DNA from: an uncultured beta proteobacterium
GTDB lineage: Bacteria; Pseudomonadota; Gammaproteobacteria; Burkholderiales; SG8-39
Length of the DNA stretch: 6,981 bases
NCBI GenBank assembly: GCA_902826155.1
Contig: CADEDU010000042.1
Span: forward strand, 34,400-41,380
Reading direction: 5' to 3'
Shown: in pieces, positions 1-6,315 of the stretch
How the letters are laid out: each line of letters begins with the position of its first letter
Position numbering within the stretch: position 1 is the first letter of the stretch
Translations under genes and position numbers: made by a program
The notes under the pieces: generated by a model
The model's database searches: none
Told to the model about the DNA's origin: nothing
What the model saw: only the letters and a program-made list of their open reading frames with translations

Positions 1-1229
1 AGCAGGTGGACGTAGCCCTCGTCGTCGATCGAACCGAAATCGCCGGTACGAAACCACCCGTCGCGCAGGCTGTGCGCGTTGAGCGCCGGATCGTCGAGAT
101 AGCCGCTGAATACCAGCGGACCGCCCACCACCAGCTCGCCGGAGCCGGTCGCTGCAATCGTCCCGTCCTCGGCCAGGACGCAGACCTTGTTGGCGTACGG
201 ATGATCGATCGCCGTCCCGACCGCACCGGGCTTGCGACGCCGCGGCGGTAGTGGATCATGCGTGATGGCGTGCGTCTCGGAGCTCGAATAGCCGACCAAC
301 AGTGGTGCGGAAAAGGCCTGCTCCAGTCGATCGATCTCCGCAACATCCAAACGTCCCAGACCCGAACGAAGAAGCCGCACGCGGGTGCTGCGAAGCAAGG
401 ACGCGTGATCGGGCGCTTGCTGCAGGATCTGCCGGAACATGGTGAAGCCGGCGTTGATCACCGAAAGGTCGAAGGTGGCGATCGCTTCAAAGATCGCCCC
501 TACGTCACTCTCGGGGAGCACCACCATCGGCATGCCGGCAAGCAGTGGATTGAGCAGTGAATTGTGCAGACCGCTGGCCAGATGGATCTGTCCGGCGTGG
601 CAGCCCACGTCCGCAGGAGAGAACTGCAGCCAGTGCGCACCCACGTCCGAATAGCGCACCAGATGGCTCTGCTCGGTCGGAATGAGCTTCTGGCGTCCGG
701 TCGTGCCCGAACTCACCACGATGTCAGCAATGCTCTCGGCGCAGCTCGGCGCCATCGCGCCCAGTGAAGGGCTTTCGTGAGCCAGCCGCAGGCCGAAGCG
801 ACCGGCGCTTTCTGGATCGACGTCGGCCTCGAGGACCGTGATGTTCAAGGACCGCGCCAGCGCCGCTAGCGCGGCGCTCGATGCCCCCGAGACCACAACT
901 GCTTTGGGTCGCAGCCGCCCGATCGTTTCGCGCAGCGATGCCTCGCTCATTGACGCGGCGAGCGGGGCGAAGGAGCACCCTGTGGGCAGCGTTGCCGCGG
1001 CTGCGGCCATCGCGGGTCGGGCCTCGATGAATCCCGCGACGATGTCTCCCGGTCTGATTCCCCAACGTGCAAGCGCGGCCTTGACCTCATTGGCCTGCTC
1101 GTACAAATCGCCGAACGTGAACGGCGTGCGATCAGGTGCCAGCAGTGCGGGATGGGTCGCCAACCGCTCGGCGAGGGTGGCGAGGCGCGTCGCCAGCGTT
1201 TCGGTGTGCGGATCCCGGGAGGCTTCCAT
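1..1229 (-). CDS. AMP-dependent synthetase/ligase (acyl-CoA synthetase-like, ANL superfamily), 3' end cut by window edge
   Basis: This enzyme should activate a carboxylic acid with ATP to an acyl-adenylate and then pass it to CoA or a carrier protein. The reverse-strand frame is open from the ATG at 1229 to the left edge, giving 409 complete codons and no stop. The A3 phosphate-binding loop SSGTTGRQK lies at residues 173-181 with the lysine kept. The A5 motif is YSSSET at 314-319, and A7 is GWFRTGDFG at 391-399 with the ribose-binding Asp397. The fragment ends in DDEGYVHL, just before the expected GRxKD hinge, so about the last 100 residues are missing. No clear Shine-Dalgarno precedes the ATG; an in-frame GTG at 1271 is an alternative start. 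A3 reads RQKLIP instead of the usual RPKG, so the protein is a divergent family member. The substrate cannot be read from the sequence. It could also be the first domain of a larger carrier-linked synthetase continuing beyond the window. Confidence 0.92.
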   Translation of the reverse strand, partial: MEASRDPHTETLATRLATLAERLATHPALLAPDRTPFTFGDLYEQANEVKAALARWGIRPGDIVAGFIEARPAMAAAAATLPTGCSFAPLAASMSEASLRETIGRLRPKAVVVSGASSAALAALARSLNITVLEADVDPESAGRFGLRLAHESPSLGAMAPSCAESIADIVVSSGTTGRQKLIPTEQSHLVRYSDVGAHWLQFSPADVGCHAGQIHLASGLHNSLLNPLLAGMPMVVLPESDVGAIFEAIATFDLSVINAGFTMFRQILQQAPDHASLLRSTRVRLLRSGLGRLDVAEIDRLEQAFSAPLLVGYSSSETHAITHDPLPPRRRKPGAVGTAIDHPYANKVCVLAEDGTIAATGSGELVVGGPLVFSGYLDDPALNAHSLRDGWFRTGDFGSIDDEGYVHL

Positions 1230-1419
1230 CTGGTATCGCGGCGGTCGTATCAGAGGCTGGACGTGTGACACAGAACCGAAATGCCGCCAACGACACCACG
1301 GGCACTAGTTCACGATCATCGCGCAATCCATCGGCTTGCACTGACTACGGATCGATGCGATCGTAAGGCAGGCATATCCGACGTTTCCACGAGTTCTTCC
1401 TCCGAGAATCGACTGGCTC
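1230..1419. promoter_or_regulatory. Divergent intergenic region between the acyl-CoA synthetase and the Bug receptor
   Basis: These 190 bases separate two genes transcribed away from each other, so promoters in both directions are expected here. No convincing sigma-70 -35/-10 pair is visible. The best plus-strand -35 candidate, TTGCAC at 1336-1341, has no good -10 partner. Short dyads are present: GTGTGACAC at 1263-1271 and CGATCATCG at 1313-1321. Either could be an operator half or chance. Small open frames crossing this region are low-quality shadows and I see no gene in it. The regulatory role is inferred from gene orientation alone. Confidence 0.4.
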
Positions 1420-2424
1420 ATGATGTTCATCGCTCTCCGTCTGATCCTGCCGGTTGTGCTTGCAACTACTGCGGCCGCGCATGCCTCCACATCATTCGCC
1501 CAGGCGGTAAAACCCGACGCCTCCTACCCCTCCCGCCCGATCCGGCTGATCGTTTCGTTCACGCCAGGTGGCGGCGCTGATCTAACCGCGCGCACCGTTG
1601 CCCAGAAGATCGGTGAATCGATCGGCCAGCCGGTCGTGGTGGAGAATCGGCCCGGCGCCAACGGACTGGTCGGTGCCGACGCAGTGGCGAAGGCTGCGCC
1701 CGACGGGTACACGATGCTGCTCACCGATCGCGGCGCGCTGGGGATCAACCCCAGCCTGTACCGGAAGATTCCCTACGATCCGCTCAAGGACTTCGCATAC
1801 GTCGGCATCGTCACCATGGCGCCTTACGTACTCGGCGTCGATCCACGGTTGAACGCGCGATCGCTGAACGAATTCGTGGCGCTGGCCAAGGCCAAACCGG
1901 GCGCCCTCAACTATGCGAGTTTCGGCATCGCCAGCATGGCGCATCTGAACATCGAAGCGTTGAAGGCGCGGCTCGGTATCGATCTCACGCATGTGCCGTA
2001 CAAGGGTGCTGGCCCCGCGGTGCAGGCAGTCGTCGCAGGTGAAGCCGGCATCACCATCGCCTCGCCGGCCGCGGTGCTCGGCTTCGTCAAAGACGGGCGC
2101 ATGCGCGCGATCGCGATCGGCGCACCGAAGCGCTCGCCGCTGTTGCCTGATGTGCCCACGCTCGCCGAAGCTGGTGTCTCCGAGGACGTGCTCGCGCCCA
2201 CCTACTTCGCGTTCGCGCTGCCGGCCGGTACACCCGCGGCCATCGTCGCGCGCCTGAATACAGAAACCAAACAGGCAGTGACCGCAAAAGAGGTGGCCGA
2301 CCGATTGAACGGTGCGGGGCTCGAGCCGCACGGCGGATCGCCCGAGGAGTTGATGGCCACCGTGAGCCGCGACATTCCGCGCTTTGCGAAGTTGATTCGC
2401 GACATCGGCATTCAGCCGGAGTGA
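1420..2424 (+). CDS. Bug/TctC-family periplasmic solute-binding receptor
   Basis: This is a tripartite-tricarboxylate-transporter type binding protein (PF03401, Bug family), 334 residues, normal for the family. These proteins capture small, usually carboxylate-bearing solutes in the periplasm. Residues 1-27 form a Sec signal peptide with a hydrophobic core at about 5-20 and a likely cut after SFA. The family signature follows: YPSRPIRLIVSFTPGG at 36-51, VVVENRPGANG at 72-82, APDGYT at 93-98, IPYDPLKDF at 117-125 and VPYKGAGP at 192-199. Two ATGs lie in tandem at 1420 and 1423, with only a weak GAGAA at 1404-1408, so either may be the start. No TctA or TctB membrane genes are adjacent. A response regulator follows after 4 bases, which points to a sensing role like that described for BctC with the BctD/BctE system of Bordetella. 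The ligand is unknown. Confidence 0.95.
   Translation: MMFIALRLILPVVLATTAAAHASTSFAQAVKPDASYPSRPIRLIVSFTPGGGADLTARTVAQKIGESIGQPVVVENRPGANGLVGADAVAKAAPDGYTMLLTDRGALGINPSLYRKIPYDPLKDFAYVGIVTMAPYVLGVDPRLNARSLNEFVALAKAKPGALNYASFGIASMAHLNIEALKARLGIDLTHVPYKGAGPAVQAVVAGEAGITIASPAAVLGFVKDGRMRAIAIGAPKRSPLLPDVPTLAEAGVSEDVLAPTYFAFALPAGTPAAIVARLNTETKQAVTAKEVADRLNGAGLEPHGGSPEELMATVSRDIPRFAKLIRDIGIQPE
2418..2421 (+). promoter_or_regulatory. Ribosome binding site of the response regulator
   Basis: GGAG sits inside the last codons of the Bug receptor gene, 7 bases before the GTG at 2429. It supports the GTG start, and its position suggests translational coupling of the two genes. Confidence 0.65.
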
Positions 2425-2428
2425 GCCG

Positions 2429-3097
2429 GTGAAGTTTGTCGTCGTCGATGACCACACGCTGATCCGCGACGCCATGAAGGCGGTCGTGCGCGAAGTCAGC
2501 CCGGATGCGACGATCATCACGGCCGGCACCGCTGCCGAGGCGTTGGCGCTCGCCGCCACGCACGGGGATATCGATCTGATCCTGCTCGATGTGCAACTGC
2601 CCGACGGCGATGGTCTTGACGTGCTCGCTGAGTTGCGTCAGCGCTATCCGGCGACGTCGGTGGTCATGCTTTCTGGCAACAAGGATCAGCCCACCATCAT
2701 GCGCGCGCTGTCGCTGGGCGCGGTCGGTTTCATTCCCAAGTCCGAAACGCGCGAGGTGCTGCTCGGTGCGCTCAAGCTGATCCTCGCAGGTGGCGTGTAC
2801 GTTCCGCCCGTCGCGCTGACGATCGTCCGGGTTGAAGCAACCCCGAACGTGCACGCCGACGCGGTCGTACCGCCGCCCACTCCGGCATCACTTGGCATCA
2901 CCGAGCGACAGCTCGAAGTGCTGGCGCTCATGATGCTCGGCAGGAACAACAAGCTCATCTGCCGCGCGCTGAATCTGGCCGAACCCACGGTGAAGAATCA
3001 CGTCTCGGCGATTCTCAAGGCTCTGGCGGTGAGCAGTCGTACCGAAGCCGTGCTCAGGGTGACAAAGCTCGGCTGGAAGCTGCCGGAGCTGCCATGA
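2429..3097 (+). CDS. NarL/FixJ-type response regulator (receiver plus LuxR-type HTH)
   Basis: This is a cytoplasmic, phosphorylation-controlled transcription factor of 222 residues. The N-terminal receiver (about 1-120) has the acidic pair Asp7/Asp8, the phospho-acceptor Asp54 in LILLDVQLPDG, the switch Ser82 and the conserved Lys104 in FIPKS, so it should be fully phosphorylatable. A linker rich in Val, Pro and Ala (about 125-153) joins it to a LuxR-type helix-turn-helix at about 155-210, with GITERQLEVLALM and the recognition-helix motif EPTVKNHVSAILKAL. The start is GTG, backed by GGAG 7 bases upstream. It lies 4 bases after the Bug receptor gene and is almost certainly co-transcribed with it. 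Its last 44 bases overlap the end of the oppositely oriented hybrid kinase gene. That kinase is the obvious candidate phosphodonor, by position only. Target promoters are unknown; the divergent region at 1230-1419 is a natural candidate. Confidence 0.95.
   Translation: MKFVVVDDHTLIRDAMKAVVREVSPDATIITAGTAAEALALAATHGDIDLILLDVQLPDGDGLDVLAELRQRYPATSVVMLSGNKDQPTIMRALSLGAVGFIPKSETREVLLGALKLILAGGVYVPPVALTIVRVEATPNVHADAVVPPPTPASLGITERQLEVLALMMLGRNNKLICRALNLAEPTVKNHVSAILKALAVSSRTEAVLRVTKLGWKLPELP
3054..3097. other. 44-base antisense overlap of two convergent coding regions
   Basis: The plus-strand response regulator ends with TGA at 3095-3097. The minus-strand hybrid kinase ends with TGA reading 3056-3054. 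The shared segment encodes the last 14 residues of both proteins (regulator from about 209, kinase from about 740). It lies beyond the receiver fold of the kinase and at the very end of the helix-turn-helix domain of the regulator. No intergenic terminator can fit between the two genes, so their transcripts must overlap at the 3' ends unless they terminate within coding sequence. Confidence 0.9.
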
Positions 3098-5315
3098 GTG
3101 GCGCGCTCATCATGCGCATGGCCATGGCGCGCAGCTTGAGCGCGCTCAGCGGTTTGTCGAGCAGATAGAGGCCGGCTGCTTGCGCCGCGCGCCGCGGCGC
3201 ACCGCCGATATCGCCTGAAACGAGAAACGCCGGCGTGTCGTGGGCAAGGCGGCGGCGCAGCAGCGCGATCGCATCGATGCCGTTTTCGCCGTTGGCCAGA
3301 TGGAAATCGGCGATCACCAGATCGAGTTGCGCGTCCTCGAGCCGCGCGCATGCTTCGACGCCCGACGATGCACTCACCACTTCACAACCCCACGATCGCA
3401 GGATGCCCGCCGTGCTCTCCAGTACCAGCGCGTCGTTGTCGATGACCATCACGCGCTTGCCGCGCAAAGAATCGACGAGCGCCATCGCCGGCGGCTCGGC
3501 CTGCGGGGCGGCCGACACCGCTGCTGTACGCGGCACGGTGACCATGAATCGCGAGCCGACGTTCACCGTGGATCGGAGCGTGACCTGATGGCCGAGCAGC
3601 GCGCACAGCCGCTCCACGATCGCCAGACCGAGGCCGAGGCCGTCGCTGCGTGAAGTGTCGGCCGGCGCGATGCGATAGAACTCGCTGAAGATCCGGGCTT
3701 GTTTATCGGCGGGCACGCCGATGCCGCTGTCCACCACTTCGATCCGCGCATGCTCTGCCTCGCGGCGCACGCCGACGACGACCCCGCCGCTTCGGGTATA
3801 GCGGATTGCGTTCGCCACGAGATTGAACGCCACGCGCTCGAGCAGCGCCGGATCGCTGCGCACCCATAGGCGGCTTGGCACGACGCGCAAGCTCAGGTCT
3901 TTCTCGGTAGCGGCGGCGGCGAATGTGGTTTCGACCTGCTCGAGCAGCCGTTGCACCGGAAATGCCGCGAGCTGCGGGGCAATGACGCCGGCGTCCAGCT
4001 TGGAGATGTCGAGCAGGTCATCGAACAACTCGTTCATGTTGTCCAGCGCGCGTTCGATGCGCGCTGCCACTCGTGCGCGTTCAGCTGGATCGGCCTCGCT
4101 GCGCAGTTGCCCGATCAGCAGGTTGAGCGCATGCAACGGCTGTCGAAGGTCATGGCTGGCCGCAGCAAGGAAGCGCGACTTCGAAAGATTCGCCGCTTCC
4201 AACTCGCGCGTGCGCTCCTCCACCTTGCGCTCTAAGGTCGCGTACGAACTTTGGAGATGCGCTGCCATCTCGTTGAAGCGCGCGCCGAGCGTTTCCAACT
4301 CATCGCCCGTCGTGATCGCGATGCGATGATCGAACGCGCCCGATCCGATCCGCGTGGCACCGGTGGTCAGCGTCTGGATCGGGGTGATCATCCGTCGCGC
4401 CAGAAAGAGCGCGGCCAGCAGCGCCAGGATGAAACCACCGACTACGACGATGACCGATCGTGTGATGGCGGCGTAGAGCGGCTCGTTGGCCTCGTCCTCG
4501 GGCAATTCCACGAACACGTACCAGTCGAGCGGTGCGGCGACGGCGTGCGCGGCGAGCACGCGCCGGCCATTTCCATCGAGGGCTGTCTCGACCCGATCGC
4601 CGCCTGCTCCAGCGCTGCGTGCGCGTGCCGCCTGCACTTGCGCGAGCTGCGAAAAATCAGTGTTGCGCAGGACCAGGCTGATATCCGGATGCGCGATCAG
4701 GCGCCCGTTCGCATCGACGACATACGCATTGCCGGCGCGTCCGACCTGGATCTGATTGACCACATCCCAGATGTGCTTGAGATTCACCTCCCCCACCGCA
4801 ACGCCCGCCTCGCGCCGTGCGCCGGCAACGGCAAGATTCATGAACGGCTCGGACTCGCGCGCGAAATAAACCGGACCGCGGTAGACCTTTTCGTTCAACG
4901 CCGTCTTGAATGCGATTTCAGTGGAGTGATCGACATTGCTGCCGATGCGATCCATCGCCTGGCGCGATACGCGCAGGCGCTCCTTGCCCAGCATGTCGAT
5001 CATCGTGAGGGTCGTGATCGCTGGTGCCTGACGCAACAGCCGCCAGCCGTCGATCTGGCGCTGCTCGATCGTCGTGGCCGCCCACGACAGATGGGTCATC
5101 CAGGCAAGCTGCCCTTCGATCTCGCGCACGAACTGGGAGATCTTGTCGGCCGCAGCAACCGCCTGCTGCGATTGCACGCGGATGAGCGCGCTTCGATGGT
5201 CCTGATAGGTGAACCACGATTCGACCACTCGATCGACGAGCAGCGACACGCCGATCGCCAAGGCGAATACGGCGACGTACTTCCAGAAGATCGACCCGCG
5301 GCCGAGCACTCGCAT
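3054..5315 (-). CDS. Membrane-bound hybrid sensor histidine kinase (Cache-like sensor, HAMP, HisKA, HATPase, receiver)
   Basis: This 753-residue inner-membrane kinase senses a periplasmic signal and autophosphorylates. Transmembrane segments lie at about 11-30 and 286-308. The extracytoplasmic part between them is Cache-like, with GNAYVVDANGRLIAHPD at 195-210. A HAMP domain (about 305-358) and a short coiled coil (about 355-378) follow. The H-box is SHDLRQPLHAL with His388. The ATP-binding domain shows Asn502 in NLVANAIRYT, the G1 box DSGIGVP at 529-535 and the G2 box DGLGLGLAIV at 558-567. A C-terminal receiver (about 619-735) has Asp626/Asp628, phospho-acceptor Asp670, Ser700 and Lys721. 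All catalytic residues are present. There is no HPt domain. The start ATG is 9 bases after the stop of the binding-protein gene and lacks a clear Shine-Dalgarno, so translation may be coupled. The Ala/Ser-rich tail (about 738-753) is encoded in the 44 bases overlapping the response regulator gene. Confidence 0.95.
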   Translation of the reverse strand: MRVLGRGSIFWKYVAVFALAIGVSLLVDRVVESWFTYQDHRSALIRVQSQQAVAAADKISQFVREIEGQLAWMTHLSWAATTIEQRQIDGWRLLRQAPAITTLTMIDMLGKERLRVSRQAMDRIGSNVDHSTEIAFKTALNEKVYRGPVYFARESEPFMNLAVAGARREAGVAVGEVNLKHIWDVVNQIQVGRAGNAYVVDANGRLIAHPDISLVLRNTDFSQLAQVQAARARSAGAGGDRVETALDGNGRRVLAAHAVAAPLDWYVFVELPEDEANEPLYAAITRSVIVVVGGFILALLAALFLARRMITPIQTLTTGATRIGSGAFDHRIAITTGDELETLGARFNEMAAHLQSSYATLERKVEERTRELEAANLSKSRFLAAASHDLRQPLHALNLLIGQLRSEADPAERARVAARIERALDNMNELFDDLLDISKLDAGVIAPQLAAFPVQRLLEQVETTFAAAATEKDLSLRVVPSRLWVRSDPALLERVAFNLVANAIRYTRSGGVVVGVRREAEHARIEVVDSGIGVPADKQARIFSEFYRIAPADTSRSDGLGLGLAIVERLCALLGHQVTLRSTVNVGSRFMVTVPRTAAVSAAPQAEPPAMALVDSLRGKRVMVIDNDALVLESTAGILRSWGCEVVSASSGVEACARLEDAQLDLVIADFHLANGENGIDAIALLRRRLAHDTPAFLVSGDIGGAPRRAAQAAGLYLLDKPLSALKLRAMAMRMMSAPLMAAPAASSRALSP

Positions 5316-5324
5316 CTGCGGCGC

Positions 5325-6305
5325 TTATTCGTACACGATGTCGGCCAGGCTCGTGAGGCTGGCCGGTACGCGCAGCCCGAGCGCCTTCGCCGTAGCGAGG
5401 TTCAGCGCTAGCGTGAAACGCGTTGGTTGCTCGACCGGCAACTTGCCGGGATGCGTGCCCTTGAGCAATCGGTCGACGAAATAGCTCGCGCGTCGCGTGA
5501 TCGCCACCGGGTCGGGACCCAGGGTCAGCAGCGCGCCAGCTTTGGCGAACGCGGGCTGGTCGGAAATCAGCGGCAGCTTGTGGCGCACGGCGTACGCCAC
5601 CATGCGATCGCGATTCCCGGTGAAGATGGTCTGCACCAGCACCGCCTGCACGCCCTGCGAGGCGAGATGGGTGAAGTCTTGCTCGGAGAACGCGCCGATG
5701 CCGGGCACCAGATGCACTCGCAGGGCCACGCCAATCTGGTCGGCGGCGGCTTTAGTCTCGCGCACGAAGTTCTCGACGTTCTTGTCCGTCGAATCACCCA
5801 AGAACGCGACGGTCCGCAGATTCGGCATGATGCTGTGCAGATGCTCCAGCCGCTTGCCGGCCAGATCGGGGCCCTGGAGCGACAAGCCGGTCAGGTTCGC
5901 CTCCGGCCGCGCCAGACTGCGCACGAGCCCCGTGGCCAGCGGATCGGACACGAGCATCACGACCGGCACCGTCTTGGTCATGTTCTTCACCAGATGCGCG
6001 ACGTTGGTCGCCCGCACCACGATGACGTCGACCTTGCGCTCGATCATCGACCGCAGCACCTCGCGCGTGCGTGCTTCGTTGCCCTGCGTGAAGTGCGCGT
6101 CGAGCTCCAGATTGCGCCCTTCGGCCCAGCCCAGCTCACGCAGCGCCTCGCGCATCGGTTCCAGTTGCATCGGTGCCTGGTGCGGCCGAAACCAGCTCAC
6201 GAAGCCGACGCGAGCCCTCTGCTGCGCGCTCACGGGGAATGCCGCGCCGAGGAGGCTGGCGCCGGCGGCGAGCAGTATCGAGCGGCGGGATATGCCTGTC
6301 GTCAT
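5325..6305 (-). CDS. ABC-type periplasmic substrate-binding protein (PF04392, TrpX-like) with Tat-like signal
   Basis: This is a periplasmic binding protein of the ABC_sub_bind family, 326 residues from the preferred start. The N-terminus MTTGISRRSILLAAG carries a twin-arginine-like SRRSIL motif (Arg7, Arg8), a hydrophobic stretch and a likely cut after VSA at residue 27. The mature part has family hallmarks: RVGFVSW at about 32-38, ELGWAEGRNLEL, KVDVIVVRATNVAHLV, VPVVMLVSDPLATGLVRSLARPEANLTGLS, and near the C-terminus LNLATAKALGL. I chose the ATG at 6305 because GAGGG lies 5 bases upstream. An in-frame GTG at 6317 would add four residues but has no ribosome binding site. The gene lies 8 bases after the BTAD regulator stop and 9 bases before the hybrid kinase. 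No permease or ATPase gene adjoins it, so it may feed its ligand state to the kinase. The ligand is unknown; named relatives bind amino acids such as tryptophan, which does not transfer safely here. Confidence 0.93.
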   Translation of the reverse strand: MTTGISRRSILLAAGASLLGAAFPVSAQQRARVGFVSWFRPHQAPMQLEPMREALRELGWAEGRNLELDAHFTQGNEARTREVLRSMIERKVDVIVVRATNVAHLVKNMTKTVPVVMLVSDPLATGLVRSLARPEANLTGLSLQGPDLAGKRLEHLHSIMPNLRTVAFLGDSTDKNVENFVRETKAAADQIGVALRVHLVPGIGAFSEQDFTHLASQGVQAVLVQTIFTGNRDRMVAYAVRHKLPLISDQPAFAKAGALLTLGPDPVAITRRASYFVDRLLKGTHPGKLPVEQPTRFTLALNLATAKALGLRVPASLTSLADIVYE

Positions 6306-6310
6306 GACGG

Positions 6311-6315
6311 CCCTC
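6311..6315 (-). promoter_or_regulatory. Ribosome binding site of the ABC-type binding protein
   Basis: On the minus strand GAGGG reads from 6315 to 6311 and lies 5 bases before the ATG at 6305. It overlaps the TGA stop (6316-6314) of the upstream BTAD regulator. It favours the ATG over the GTG at 6317 and suggests stop-and-restart coupling between the two genes. Confidence 0.65.

Noticed and set aside
724..1065. Minus-strand 113-codon frame inside the acyl-CoA synthetase
   Set aside because: It is in a different frame of the same strand; the frame from 1229 carries the A3, A5 and A7 motifs and is open throughout.
1305..1490. Small minus-strand frame (61 codons) crossing the intergenic gap
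   Set aside because: It runs into the signal-peptide coding region of the Bug gene on the other strand and shows no ribosome binding site or recognisable sequence.
1582..2559. Minus-strand open frame (325 codons) opposite the Bug receptor
   Set aside because: It runs across the junction of two well-supported genes and its sequence is compositionally biased, with no family signature.
3101..3132. Hairpin just after the response regulator stop: GCGCGC arms at 3101-3106 and 3127-3132, plus the CATGGCCATG palindrome at 3117-3126
   Set aside because: No T-run follows on either strand, and it lies within the kinase coding sequence encoding a Met-rich stretch, so an intrinsic terminator is not supported.
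4251..5411. Long plus-strand open frame (386 codons) opposite the hybrid kinase
   Set aside because: It is antisense to a kinase with complete catalytic motifs, and its translation is rich in Arg, His and Asp with no recognisable domain, typical of a high-GC shadow frame.
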